Positions 1 through 11,015 are shown, numbered from the stretch's first letter. The stretch: DNA of 64,000 bases from Narthecium ossifragum (GCA_963920575.1 OY986970.1:17292095-17356094), one strand, 5' to 3'. The notes: generated by a model not told the origin, from the letters alone. Translations and numbers: made by a program.

Positions 1-635
1 ACTATTTATATTTAAGCGGTTAAACTGTCTGGTAACTCCCGCTCAGCACGTTCTCCACTATCTTCCATCTTTCACTCTCGATGAGCCGCGTGTCCCATGT
101 TCTCCGATGTTTCCACATTTCTCCACCTCACGGTTTGATCGATGATGGTTGCATTTGGGCGATGAGCTTTCCTTGTGTTGCCAGATCCTAATTTTGGTCG
201 ATGATCGTTCTTAAGTTGCCATGTCATTCTTCTTGGCCGATGCTTCCTTTGTGTACAGATCATCATCGCCTATGGTCGATGCTTCTTTTGTGTATAAATC
301 ATCATCGCCCACGGCCGATGATTCCTGCATATTATATAATATAATCGTCCAGTTAGATTGAAAAAGTCGTCGGCCATTTTTATTAAGTTGACGTTTCAAC
401 CATTGATTGGTTAACCATTATTTTGGCTAACAAGGTCACTTACATATTTAAGCCACCATGATTGACAAAAATCATATTAGAAAAATTATGCTCTTGGCGA
501 TGCTACCCATCTTATTTTTTTCTTTTTTTTCCAATTTCAATTGGGCGAGAGTCAAATACCCATTCTCACCATGTATCAAACTGGTGGCGAAAGGATAGTC
601 AAATGTACTATCCTAACGATGCTTGCAAGACATTG
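1..635. other. Left flank, no supported gene
   Basis: AT-rich sequence before the LINE target site. No open frame here resembles a known protein. The only structure I see is a short tandem repeat at 238-325. The sequence up to 635 plus that after 11119 forms the pre-insertion flank of the LINE. Confidence 0.6.
238..325. repeat. 39-bp tandem repeat, about 2.3 units
   Basis: Units begin CGATGCTTC at 238 and 277 and a diverged unit begins at 316, so the period is 39 bp. Units 1 and 2 differ at a handful of positions. Function unknown. Confidence 0.75.
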
Positions 636-651
636 AATTGTTAGGGATCCA
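636..651. repeat. LINE target-site duplication, left copy
   Basis: AATTGTTAGGGATCCA here matches AATTGGTAGGGATCCA at 11104-11119 with one mismatch over 16 bp. The right copy follows an A-rich tail. This length and position are typical of target-primed reverse transcription. Confidence 0.85.
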
Positions 652-837
652 TGACTAGTTCTTAGTTGGCAAATAAGGACCCAATGGCGGTTGTGAGATC
701 TACGCATCGGTAAGTGGGAGCCGGCCGGCCTGGCCGGCGCCACGGGCGTAGTGGATGCTGGACTCATCTAATTCAAGACCTCCTCCGGGGTTCCCAAAGA
801 TGTTTGAAAATCACACTTTATGCGGATGTGACCAGGG

Positions 838-1767
838 ATGATGCCCAGACGCCGGAGTTTGATGGAGAGGACCCCACCCCCTAAGTTCAGGGGGGGGGGG
901 GGGGGGGGGGATCGGGTGGTTCAGGTTGTGAACATGCCTGGAGGTGTATTTGTCTTCCAGTTCTCCAAGGTGGAAGACCGGGATTTTGTAATGGCCAAGA
1001 GACCATGGTATATTAATGGATTGCCTCTTGCACTTATTCCATGGAGGGAGAACTTGTGTCCCTTTGCCGAAGACTTCTTTTTGTCGGAGATTTGGGTCAA
1101 GCTTCCTGGCATGGCCATTAAATGTATGAATGAAGAGGTGGTGATTAAGGTCGAGGCAATGGTAGGTAGGGCATTGAAGGTGGATCTGAATACCAGGGAT
1201 GGGATCCGAGGTTGGTTTGCTCGGGTTTGTGACGAGGTTGACTTGAAGCAACCTGCAGTTCTTGACTTGGAGGTGCAGAGTAGGACAGGCCCCCGGAGTA
1301 TCAAACCCTTCTATGAAAACATTTATGTATGTGATCTCTACTCCTCTTTTGGGCATTGGTCGGACTCTTGCATAGCTAGAAGGGTGATGGAACAGGGGAA
1401 GGGAAGAAGGGCTACGCGGGCGTCACAGGACTCTGGGAGATATGAAGTGGGTGGTGCTAAAAATACAAACAATGTGGCAGTCGACGGCGTACCTCTCCAG
1501 GCGTCTTCATCCAAGATAGCTCTTGATGGAATCGCTGGCGCTGCTGTTGTCGATGATAGCAGAAAGGAGGACGGCGGTGGAGGAGGAGGTCGGGGAGCCA
1601 TGGGTGGAGGAGGAGGTGGGGGAGCCTTGGGAAGCCATGATCGCAGCCCTGGTGGAGGCGTGGGAGGTCATGATCGCAGTGTTGGTGTTCCGATGGACTC
1701 ACTAGAGGTGGAGGAGGAGGTGGGGGAGCCATGGGAAGTTGTCCATAGGGGTGGGCGCTGCTCCTGA
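838..1767 (+). pseudogene. LINE ORF1 (gag-like), first part
   Basis: A 309-codon frame resembling the RNA-binding ORF1 of plant L1 elements. Residues about 35-150 match the DUF4283 pattern, with a W-Y-I-N-G segment, IPWRENLCPF and IWVKLPGM. A zinc knuckle follows near residue 165, but the second Cys of C-X2-C-X4-H-X4-C is Tyr (CDLY...H...C), so metal binding is probably lost. A run of 21 G (890-910) gives a poly-Gly tract near the start, and a GGA-rich tail encodes Gly/Glu-rich sequence. The frame stops just before the copy A insertion, but the +1 frame reads through the empty target site into 4012-4279, so an indel lies in the GGA-rich part. The ATG is only the first in this frame; the true ORF1 start may lie upstream. 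Confidence 0.75.
890..910 (+). repeat. Run of 21 guanines
   Basis: An uninterrupted G homopolymer inside LINE ORF1. It could form a G-quadruplex and is prone to slippage and sequencing error, so the frame across it is uncertain. Confidence 0.9.
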
Positions 1768-3039
1768 GGTAGTGTCGCTCCCCGGCCCAGAAAGCCCATC
1801 CGGACCGGGACACGAGGGGGGGTTCCTACATCTACTAACAACCAACTGACGGAAACAGTTACAAACAAAACAGAAAGCGGAAGTAAATCTAACAACTCCT
1901 ATTATTACAAAACTTTACATACATCAGCGTTACATCAAGATTTACATATATCAGTACTCAATTACAAAAGACATTAAAACCCCAAAAACGTTACATCATC
2001 AGCAGACTCCCGAAAGGCACTGTAGAAGCCATCCTGACCCTCAAGCATGTCCTGACGTCGACGCGCCACCACAGGATGAGCAACTGGGGCCCACCGTTGG
2101 AGAACTGGTACCTGCACCTACAAACGCTGCCGGGGTAAGAGTGAGCACTAAGCTCAAAAGGGTTCTACTCTATGACACACACAAGGAAGGGGAAACAACA
2201 ACTGTACTCTGTGCCAAGTACTGAGGCCTGCCAAGGACCCAATAAATCCCGTCAATAACCCGAAGGGTACCTGTCCAAAGTACGTCCCTCCGACAGCCAC
2301 TGTTCAAGGGTGGACCAACTCCGACAATCACTGACAAAGGGTGGACATGACGATACCAGTAGGACACCCCTCTCCAAGCGGGATCTCCACACTTTGCGGA
2401 ACAACCGTAGTTATGACAACCATCTCTCAGCACTCAAAGCAACAAAGCCAACACGACCTCTAAACTCCAACTCCAAAGCTAAGGCTTGCCAGGGAGCCCA
2501 TAAATCCCATCGATACCCCCAGGGTTCCTATCCATGTAACCCTCTCCCGCCACAAACAGGGAGAACCTCAGCACATGTAGAACACCCTTACCCATGCTGG
2601 ATACCAAGCATGACGACACATGTCGGGGTAACGACATCCACCTCTTAGCAATTGATACAGGAGTCACCCACGCCCTAGCCAATGCAACTAATGCGCACGA
2701 AAGCTAAGCAATACACCAGTATAAACAGGCAACAATCAAAGGCACACCCTCGGCCCATTTATTTTAAACATTCCCGAGGGTCATGACTCACTCGGTTAAC
2801 CACAAAGCGATAAAGGGCATACAGCCAGCCCATTTATTCTACACAATCCCGGGAGTCATCACACCCCTGGTTCAACCACAAAGTGGTAATATACAGCAGT
2901 GTATAGCAATATCGATAAACATGCCATTAAAGCGATAAACAAACTATCATGGCAAGCCCCGCGGGCAAAACCGCTAAAACCGCATACATACGAAGCCTAT
3001 CGGGCAAAACAGCCTCGAAAACGCATTCTGGTGCACGTT

Positions 3040-3317
3040 GGATCGATCCAACATACCCATGGATCGATCCGACTTGCCTTTGGATCGATCCAACTTGTCC
3101 TTGGATCGATCCAACTTGCCCTCGGATCGATCCAACTTGCCCTTGGATCGATCCGACTCGGACAAACCAAGAAAACCAATCTCTGTTACCCTCAGACACT
3201 ATTCCTGGGAAACACGGGATCGATCCAAACGTACCCATGGATCGATCCAACTTTCACCAGTGAAAAGACCATCATGAGTGCAACTTGGATCGATCCAATA
3301 TCCACTTGGATCGATCC
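3040..3317. repeat. Phased palindrome array GGATCGATCC
   Basis: The 10-bp palindrome GGATCGATCC starts at 3040, 3061, 3082, 3103, 3124 and 3145, an exact 21-bp period with 11-bp spacers of similar but not identical sequence. Further copies start at 3217, 3239, 3287 and 3308 (gaps of 22 and 21 bp inside each pair). A second group at 3701, 3723, 3770 and 3792 lies upstream of the TATA-like box in element orientation. Confidence 0.95.
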
Positions 3318-3531
3318 CAATCAGCCCTCCGACCAACTTTCGACGGCGATCACGGCCGAAAAACCAAACCAAACTTCACCAAACTTGGTGAGTTAGTAGA
3401 TCTGATGCTCACAAAGCTACTCATGGCTTCAAAACAGCCGGAAACCATCACTTATACATAGAGATCTACTCAAAACAAACCTGAATTCGGCGAAAATGAT
3501 CAAGAACACGAGAAAACCCAACCAGATCCGT

Positions 3532-3548
3532 AGGTAGAGACCCTACCT
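3532..3548 (-). other. Conserved family T leader hairpin (copy A)
   Basis: AGGTAG and CTACCT (6 bp) separated by 5 nt. The equivalent position is a hairpin in all other T copies that reach this region. On the element's sense strand one arm is a GTAGG-type potential splice donor. Confidence 0.6.
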
Positions 3549-4011
3549 CGACAAGAGCTACTTCAATCCACGAAGCCAGCCTTGGATCTTCCTAAATCCT
3601 CTCAAGATTTCGCCGGATCTGAGCCCAATCGCAGAGGAATCGAAAAAGAGGAGAAAGGAAGCATCGCGTCCGCTCTTATACGGACGCCCCAATTCGAGTT
3701 GGATCGATCCAAACTCCACCTTGGATCGATCTGAACTCCACTGGCGGCCAACACTCCCTACTGCATCCTGGATCGATCCAAAGTGGAGTTTGGATCGATC
3801 CAACCTGCACAGGGAATCAGAATTGGGCCAAACTCAAGCCCAATTCCGGGTCTTTCGACCCTGGGTCCACCTAACCTTTCTAATCAAACACATACACAAT
3901 CAAGGTCAGTGTGTGCACACGCGGGTGTGAAACAAACCGACAATGCGTAATTTACCAAATTGCCCTTGTGGTCAACAACGAGTCACAAGAATAGAGGGAC
4001 AGGTCCTCACA

Positions 4012-4476
4012 GGTAGCCTCGGGTCTCATGCCTCATCCGATAGGGGTACGTGTCACCAGTCCTACGGTCGGCAGTCCTCGCGTCACCAATCCTCTAGTCG
4101 GCATGGGCACCGCTCCCGCGGTTGCCTCGGGTCTCCTGACAGGGGGAATGGCCGGCCTAGGGGCAGAGGAAGAAGACAGGGGGAGCACGGGAGAAGAGGA
4201 CCGTTCGCGGTGGCGAGGAAAGGTAGATCTGGGGAAGCTTCCATATCTCTTTTTATCTCACTGGTGTCAGCTGCTATAGGGTATGGTGAGGAGATCATTC
4301 GCGGGCTTGGGCCTACATCAAAGGCCTCAACCCCTAGGCCCTCATACCCTCTATATAAAATGTCAGTGAATGTAGTTGGGCCCAGTAATAATCCAGGCCA
4401 TGATATTGGGCTTGGGATAGCAGTTGGTAAAATGGCATTATTTAAAACTAGGCAGTTGGAGGACTCCGAAGCTTAG
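4012..4476 (+). pseudogene. LINE ORF1, remainder after copy A
   Basis: After the second GGTAG the LINE resumes. The frame joined across the empty site runs to a stop at 4279. It contains a repeated block (G-A-A-P-E-V-A-S-G-L then G-T-A-P-A-V-A-S-G-L) about 40 residues apart. A shifted frame continues to 4476 and then, with stops, to about 4690, ending just upstream of ORF2. This is the low-complexity C-terminal tail of ORF1; frames are broken by indels. Confidence 0.6.
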
Positions 4477-4716
4477 CAGTTGCATGCCTTGGTGATCGAC
4501 CGTATGAAACTTGTTATAGAGTCTAAAATTACTGATTTGGAGGAACTTTGATGCCATGAAACCTTATCAGATGGCCTGGATGATCTAGGGAATGTGGAGG
4601 GAGACGAGGATTGGGAGGAGGGTTTGCTCGAGGGTGAGCTGGTCAGTGGCAGTCCTCAGAGGAAGTGTGCACTTATCTTCACCAGGTGAGCAACTGGTTC
4701 CATTAAAGGTGGTTTT

Positions 4717-5464
4717 ATGAAGCTAATCTTCTGGAATTGTCGAGGGGGCAAGTCCAACCCGGGTTGTGCGCTCCTATCGCCAACTTGCTGAGGAATATGA
4801 TCCAATGTTCATCTTCCTCATTGATACCATTGTTAGTGACAATAAAGTTGTGTGGGTGGGTTCGTCGGTGGCTTGGCAGACGTTGGGATTGTTACCTTAT
4901 CCCAGCAGTTGGATGGCAAGGTGGTATTTTCGCTGCGTGGAAGGTGAGAGTGGGCGGGTGTCTTTCACTCATTATTCGAGACAAGTAGTGCATTGGGTGG
5001 TTTACTCTCCGGAGCATGGGATGTTTGTTGTAGCAGTTGTGTATGGTGCCCGCAATGCGCGTGACCATCGTGAGCTTTGGGAATACCTTTCCAAATTTGG
5101 CTACATCGGTTTGCTGCTGATAGTTGCTAATGACTTCAACGTTATTTTGTCCGCTGAGGAGAAAGAAGGGGGACTTGTGTTCAGTTTTGATCAATCGGAG
5201 AGGGATTTTTTGAATTATATGGTCTCGACTGACATGATTGATCTCGGTTTTACAGGCTTTCGTTTTACTTGGAAGAATGGCCAGAGAGGTGTGGATAGAA
5301 TAAAGGAGACACTAGATAGGGCATTGGGCAGTAGGGCATGGAAGGAGAATTTTCCGGGTTGTTTGGTGAAGCACTTGGTTCATGTTGGGTCTGACCATTC
5401 GCCCTTGCTGATCTCGTTGGATGATCCAGTTGTGAGGAATTGTCCCTCTACCTTCCGACTTTAG
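4717..5464 (+). pseudogene. LINE ORF2, AP-endonuclease domain
   Basis: ORF2 starts at ATG 4717 with M-K-L-I-F-W-N-C-R-G, the canonical first endonuclease motif. One extra G in the run near 4742-4747 shifts the frame; the domain then continues from 4749 in the frame ending at 5464. Visible motifs: V-A-N-D-F-N-V-I-L (usual G of GDFN replaced), F-T-W-K-N-G-Q-R-G with L-D-R-A-L about 12 residues later, and V-G-S-D-H-S-P-L-L with the catalytic Asp-His pair. The domain nicks target DNA for priming in active L1 elements. The frame ends at TAG 5462-5464, where a Gln is usual, then continues in the same frame. Confidence 0.85.
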
Positions 5465-5479
5465 CATTCTTGGCTCAAG

Positions 5480-7345
5480 ATGGATGCTTTCAAGGAGACT
5501 CTCATCCAAACATGGAACTATCCTTTTTTCCGGGGCAACAAGCAATATGTGCTTGTATCTAAAATTAAGACTCTGAAGAATGCTGTGAAGGACTGGGATC
5601 GGAGGGAGGGCCGCGAGGACATCTTTGGTACTGGGCGGAAGGTGGAGGGCTGCTTGGAGGAACTACATCGACTGAAGAAACAGGGCCTTCTCTCAGAGTA
5701 GGAGGTGTCGTAAATCAAGGTCCTTGAACTCTATTGGGAGGTAGTTATTGCTAGGGAACATGCGCGTGTGATTCAAAGGGTTTGCAGTGTTTGGCTTCAG
5801 GCGGGTGATCGTAATTCGGCCTTCTTTCATCGGCTGGTGTCTTATAGAGCATGTAAATCCAAGGGGAAAGAGGTTCTTCGGGAGGATGGAGAGCTTGTGA
5901 CATCCATAAAGGAGATGGGAGATGTCTTCGTTCGGTACTACACTAGGCTCTGGACGGTGGATCCTGATGGGGTTGATATCAACTTTCCTATGTTGCCTAG
6001 AGTATGTGAGGATGATCATGCACTGCTTGTTGCTTATGTGAATGTGGTTGAGGTCAAATAAGCTTTGAACAGTATCGGAAGGAGGAAGTGTCCTGGCCCC
6101 AATGGTATTCCTGTCGAATTTTTCCTTCACTTCTGGATTGTGGTGGGAGCTGATATGGTGGAGCTTTTTCAGGCCTTCTTCTCTTCAGGTCGTCATCCTC
6201 CAAGTTGGAAAGAGATTCTTATTTCATTCATTCCTAAATGCAAGAATCCTATGAATTTCAAGGAGTTTCGCCCAATTAGCCTCTGTAATGTTGGCTATAA
6301 GGTTGTGACGACTATTTTGGCAAATAGCATGCAGTTGGTTCTTGACTGGCTTATTGGGATTGAGCAGTCGGCTTTCATATATGGCCACTACATTCATGCC
6401 AACATTGATGTGGCAAAGGAACTAATACACTCTATACGCATTGCTCCGAAGACCAGGGCTTGATGGTTTTGAAGGTCGACCTTCGACCTTCGGGCAGCCC
6501 ATGATCGTATACAGTGGAGCTTCCTGAGGCGGACTCTGATGGCTATGGGGTTTTCGGCGAGGTGGGTGATGTGGGTTATTGTATGTGTCGAAGGCCCGAG
6601 GTTCTCATTCATCCTGAATGGTCAGTTGCATGGTCGGGTATTCTCACAGTGTGGGATTAGGCAAGGGGACCGTCTCTCCCCTTACCTGTTCCTTGTTGTT
6701 CATGAAGTTTTCTCCAAACTTCTCAAGGATCCAGGGGTTGGGATCAGAGGGATGACTGCTTGGTGGTGACTAGAGCTGAGTGTATGGAGGCTCGAAGACT
6801 GAAGCAGGTTCTGATTCACTTTAAGGCTTTGGCATGCCTTGAAATGAATGCATCCAAATCTAGCATTCGTTTCTCACCTACCATTGCCGATGACATGAAG
6901 GAAACTATTGGGTGTATTTTGGGTTTGCAGGAGGCTTCGGGGTTTTGGACCTACCTAGGTAGCCCTCTTTGTATTGGGAGAGTAAAGGCGGCTGATTTTT
7001 CGGAGGTCTTGGACAATATGGTAATGCGTGTTTTCTCATGGCAGGGGCGGTTTATCTCAGATCCAGGCCAGTTGGTGCTTCTGAAGTCATCTCTCCAGTC
7101 TATCCCTGCTTTTGTGATGGCAACCTCTCATGTGCCAGCATCATTTATCCAGCGCATGGAGGGGGAGAAAAGGAGGGATGGGTATGGTGGCATCGAGAGA
7201 TGTATGTCTTCCCAATGAGGCTGGTGGTTTGGGGGTTAGGGACTTGGGGGTGTGGCAGCGGGCTCTGAAGATGCGTAGGGTGGTGACATTTCTTGATGAG
7301 GAGGTGAATGTTTGAAAGGAAATGGCCAGAGCAAAATATCATTGG
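5480..7345 (+). pseudogene. LINE ORF2, reverse transcriptase domain
   Basis: The endonuclease frame continues through stops near 5699, 5711, 6059 and 6461. RT landmarks are K-C-P-G-P-N-G-I-P (near 6090), F-I-P-K-C-K-N-P then F-R-P-I-S-L-C-N-V-G-Y-K (about 6225-6300), a damaged K-V-D-L...A-H-D-R block at 6470-6510 containing a small CGACCTT duplication, and C-G-I-R-Q-G-D-R-L-S-P-Y-L-F (6648-6690). The F/Y-A-D-D catalytic box is truncated: after G-I-R-G (6735-6750) the sequence jumps to D-D-C-L-V-V-T, so about 20 residues including the two before the Asp pair are deleted. Later RT/thumb blocks follow in shifted frames up to the copy B insertion (7346). Not functional. Confidence 0.88.
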
Positions 7346-7636
7346 TGGGGTGTGAGGGCCCGTCCCTCAGACCTGACTCGATCACGTGGGTCGAGAGCCG
7401 GTTTCCTGTTGGTTTGGTTCCGCGTCGGGCACGATCGGGCGATCGTGTGGCGGTTTTGGACCCCGGGGGCATTTTGGTAAATATGCCCTCTGGTGGTCGG
7501 TTTCACACCCGCGTTCAACACACTGACTTTGATTGATGTATGTGTTTGATTAGAATCTCTAGGGTGCGTCCGATCGGAGGATCGGAGCTCGATCGGGAAA
7601 GATCGATTTGGACGGCTGAGATAGGTTTGGAATGTC

Positions 7637-7644
7637 TATATAAG
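7637..7644 (+). promoter_or_regulatory. TATA box of family T copy B
   Basis: TATATAAG about 290 bp inside the element, followed by a CT-rich leader (CTCTCTTTCCCTCTCTCC type). The same spacing to a TATA element recurs in copies C, E, G and H, as expected of an LTR promoter. Confidence 0.6.
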
Positions 7645-8174
7645 CCAAGTCCCTTTCTCTCTTTCCCTCTCTCCTCCTTCACCTGTCGTTCTCTCCCCTT
7701 CTCTCTCTCTCCTTCGGCTGAGGTAGGGTTTGGAGATTTGGTCTTCGGAGCTCGGAGCTTGTCGGCTTGACCAGCGGGACGCGTGGAGGAGCTACCCTAC
7801 TTGCTCAAGTAGGTGTTTCTACCTCGATCCTTGGATCGGGTTCTCCTAGGATAGGTTTTATGTGCTTTCGTTGTAGGAATACATGTTAGAATGGTTTGTA
7901 ACTCTTTGTATGTGTAGAGTAACTCTTTTCCTGTATTCCTACATTGAGATTTCAGTATTTGAACGGTTAGTTTCCGTATTATCGCCGTTTTGTCGGTTTT
8001 TGTCCATTTGGACCTAGATAGGAGATTTAACCGTCAAAATCTGGATTTCTTCATTCCATTAGCTTTCTCATTGCTAAATACACTTGCTTGCAAAATCTCA
8101 TTTAATTCCAACATAATTTGATACTTGAAATCCAAATAAATGGATTTCCGGCACTGTTCTGATGAACTGTGCCA

Positions 8175-8455
8175 AGAGCTCGACGGTCGATCGGTGCATC
8201 GACCGTCACATGTTGTTTTACGCCTTCTGGGCCTGGCGGTCGACCGTCGCATCGACCGTCAGGCTCTGTCGGGATTTTAGCCTCCCACGGTCGATGGGTC
8301 GATCGACCGTGGGTCCTCTCTCTTTTTCATCCCGCCTCACGGTCGACCGTCGGATCGACCGTCGCATCGTCCGTGAGGCTCTGTCCCGTTTTAGGCTCTC
8401 GTCGGTGGATCGACCGTGACATCGTCCGTGGTCTCGACCGTGGCATCGTCCGTGA
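8175..8455. repeat. Inverted-repeat cluster, copy B variant
   Basis: Repeated words ATCGACCGTC and their complements GACGGTCGAT form local inverted repeats. The clearest hairpin arms are CCACGGTCGAT and ATCGACCGTGG near 8287-8312, with a 6-nt gap. The block sits where copy A carries its GGATCGATCC array. Confidence 0.85.
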
Positions 8456-9700
8456 CCACTGGGACTTGGTTTTCTGGTTTTTCTTTGGTGGATTTGATTT
8501 GGGATTAGTATCTAAACATGTTGGGAAGCATGTAGGGGGATTTGATGAGGTTTTCAAAGGATTTTCATCGGGTTTGAGAATCGATTCGAATAACTCTCTT
8601 TTTGGGTAAATCTAAGGTTTCACTTGCATTTAATACATGTTTGTTGTAGTTAAATGCTTAATTGATTGCTTAGCCATTAACTAGCTATGAGTGCTAGTTA
8701 ATGAGGAATTGTGGAACCTTAGCCTCTTGCCGGCGAGTGCCGAGGGCTATTGTATATCTGTTGAACGTGTAACTGTTGATGTGGCATGTAGAGACATCTA
8801 GGATAGATGTTTGCCTAGGCTCATGCATTGTATGGATTAGAGGCACTTGAGGTTAGGCGGGCGATGGTTTGGGTCGCCGATCCGAGGCTCTCGGGTAGCT
8901 CGGATGTAGCCTTAGGGCCGTGGCTGGGTAGTCAGGAGTAGGGTGTGATTGTATGATCAAGTCTCATGTCTTTGAGGATTCACGCTAGTTGACTCTGATC
9001 AGTGTTTGAGGTTTAGAGGTCGGGTTGTCTTCCGAAGCTAAGTTCTAAGGATGGGTGTCGACGTCCCTGACATGGTCCCCAGGCAGTGGTTTCCTGCTGG
9101 GTAATGGTGATCCTACTGGTTCCGGTTCTTTCCTCCTAGCGTGTTGGTTGAGTTTCCCAGCGTGGTCGGTTGAGAAGAGTAGGATCCCTTGGGGAGTCGA
9201 CAGGGTTGTGGGACCCGTGGCATCCGTTAGACTTGAGCTGGAAGACAACTCTGTTGTTGTTTTCCTCCTTTCAGTGTGCCGTAGAGTAGAACCCTACTGA
9301 GCTTATCGCTCATTCCTACCTGGGCTGCGTTTGCAGGTGCAGGCGGCAGTTCTTCTTCGGTAGAGCCGGCGGGATCGGCTTTTGGCGGCGCGAGTACATC
9401 CAGGGGCGCTTGAGGTTGCTTGGAGGATTACCAGTTGTACCCTTTTGATATTTGTATATGTATATGATGTAAGCTTATGAGGATTTTGGAGTATTGTATT
9501 ATATCTATCTCTTGGAAGCTATTGTATCTAGTCTGAATTGTACAACTTGATGTTATATGATGATTAAATCTGTTTAGCCTCTGGAATGTAATTGTTTAAA
9601 TTATCCGTCTTTTTCGCTTTGTACCGCGCCGGTTGATGATGAATAGTGTTAGGACCCTCACGCCCCGTCCTGGATGGGTTTTCTGGGTCGGGGTGTGACA

Positions 9701-11015
9701 TGGGGTGCCCTTCCGGTGCTTGGAGGGAGTTCAGTTCGCTCATCTCATTGGCGTCATATTTGCCTTGTTGTGGAGGAGGTTAGCAGAGGTATGAGTTGGT
9801 CGATTGGAGAGGGTAACTGTGTTTCAGTTGGTTGTGATGTCTGGTGCTCGGAGATGTCTCTTGGCCGATGGCCCGCTTTCTTCGACGTATGTGCTGACCT
9901 TGAAGGTATTGCTATTGGTACATTGTTGCAGGGCCAAGACTGGGATAGGGACAAAGTTCTGTAGATTTGTCACCCTTAATTAGCCTTTTGTTTGTTTGTT
10001 GTTGAGGTGTGCCCATGGGGGGATGTGGCTTGATGGAGTTTAGTGCCACGAGGAAGGCCACTACTGCATCGGCTTATCTTATGCTTCTTCAGGAGAAGGT
10101 CGGGCCTCGGGTGTGTGTGACTAATGATATCTGGGCCAATGTTTGGAGGCTAAAAGTTGGGTCACAGGTGCAGCAGTTCATCTGGCGTGCACTTAAGAGG
10201 GAAGCTTGCTGTCCGGGATTCCTTGTGGTGGCTTTGTTTGGTCTCCGACCAACCGCAATTGCCCCACTGTGGTTGTGAACTAGAGATGATCATCCACACC
10301 TTGTTTGGTTGTAGCTTCTTTAGGGAGGTTTTGGCTATTGTGTCAAATAGGGAAGGAATTATTTTCCCGGATTGGGATCCCGGCAAGGTGATGGACTTCT
10401 TAGTGGGATCGAGCGGGCGGAGGGAGGCGATGGAACAAAGGATCTACTTAGCCACTGCTTGTTGGGAAATATGGCGTGATCGGAATAGTATAGTTTTCGA
10501 AGGTGTGGGAGAGTTTGCTTTGGATGTGGTGTGCAGGGTTAGAAGGCTAGTTAAGGAAGTTCGCGGCGAGCAATCTGAGTAGGGGAACCTTGTTGAACGA
10601 AGGAGGGGTTCTCACGTGGCGTGTGTAGACGCCTCCATTGATCCAGGTTCCGGCATGGCAGGTTATGGTCTCGTCGGCTTAGCTGTGGATGGCAGTTTAG
10701 AGTCGGCTTGTAGTGCCCCTATTGATGTTGGCCCTATTCTTCAAGGAAAGATGGTTGTCATTGATCATGCTTTTGATGACTGCCAACGCTCGAGGGATTA
10801 AAAGTTTGATTGTGGAGTCGGACTCGCTAGATGTTGTTCAGATCCTAAATGGGGTCAGGTTGTGGCCTAGAGAGGTTGAAAGAATTGCGAAGGATGTTTG
10901 GTTACATGCCTTGGATTTTGATGGTATTTTCTTTCTTCATATTTCTAAGGTTTCCAATGTTAGAGCTGACTGTGTCGCTCATTTCTGTCGATGCTCAAGG
11001 TCTTCTTTTCTGTGA
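9701..11015 (+). pseudogene. LINE ORF2, C-terminal zf-RVT and RNase H region
   Basis: After copy B, ORF2 resumes with the post-RT region (I-G-E-G-N-C-V-S near 9805, D-V-W-C-S). It then has a zf-RVT-like motif, C-G-C-E...H-T-L-F-G-C (about 10270-10310), and a plant-LINE RNase H domain. The RNase H starts V-D-A-S-I-D-P-G-S-G-M-A-G-Y-G (about 10624-10668) and, after a frameshift near 10760, continues V-E-S-D-S-L-D-V-V-Q-I-L and N-V-R-A-D-C-V-A-H-F to a stop at 11013-11015. Several stops and at least three frameshifts make it non-functional. The 3' UTR runs to the A-rich tail near 11100. Confidence 0.82.

Larger units (their letters stand above)
1773..4011 (-). mobile_element. Family T copy A, complete LTR-like unit in LINE ORF1
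   Basis: Minus-oriented unit of 2239 bp flanked by 5-bp TSD GGTAG (1768-1772 and 4012-4016). On the minus strand it starts TGTGAGGACCTGTCCCTC and ends ...GGAGCGACA, the TG...CA ends and 5-bp duplication expected of LTR integration. There are no gag or pol sequences, no second LTR, primer site or polypurine tract, so it looks like a solo LTR. It has the family landmarks: the conserved CACCCGCGTGTGCACACAC block (about 3909-3927), a TATA-like box (minus, near 3675-3681), the leader hairpin at 532-548 of the 3-kb block (3532-3548) and two clusters of GGATCGATCC (3701-3801 and 3040-3317). Overlapping frames rich in W-I-D-P repeats are by-products of the 21-bp repeat. Confidence 0.88.
7351..9700 (+). 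mobile_element. Family T copy B, complete LTR-like unit in LINE ORF2
   Basis: 2350 bp flanked by TSD TGGGG (7346-7350 and 9701-9705). It starts TGTGAGGGCCCGTCCCTC and ends ...GGGTCGGGGTGTGACA. The LINE frame reads across the empty site (K-Y-H-W-W-G into A-L-P-V-L-G), which confirms the borders. Contents: the family U3 block with CACACCCGCG (about 7503-7512), TATA at 7637-7644, a CT-rich leader, a weak leader hairpin at 809-822 of the 7-kb block, and a palindrome cluster at 8175-8455 built on GGTCGATCGACC-like words rather than GGATCGATCC. No coding domain, primer site or polypurine tract is visible. Confidence 0.9.

Noticed and set aside
838..1767. 309-codon frame as a host RNA-binding protein
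   Set aside because: Its DUF4283/zinc-knuckle layout, the position before a LINE ORF2 and the flanking 16-bp TSD identify LINE ORF1.
3040..3154. CRISPR-like regular repeat spacing
   Set aside because: Repeats are 10-bp palindromes and spacers are 11 bp and similar to one another, inside a plant transposable element. There are no cas genes.
2899..3396. Overlapping frames with repeated W-I-D-P or D-R-S units on both strands
   Set aside because: They are translations of the 21-bp palindromic repeat. All frames are open on both strands because the unit is a multiple of three, and there is no protein similarity.
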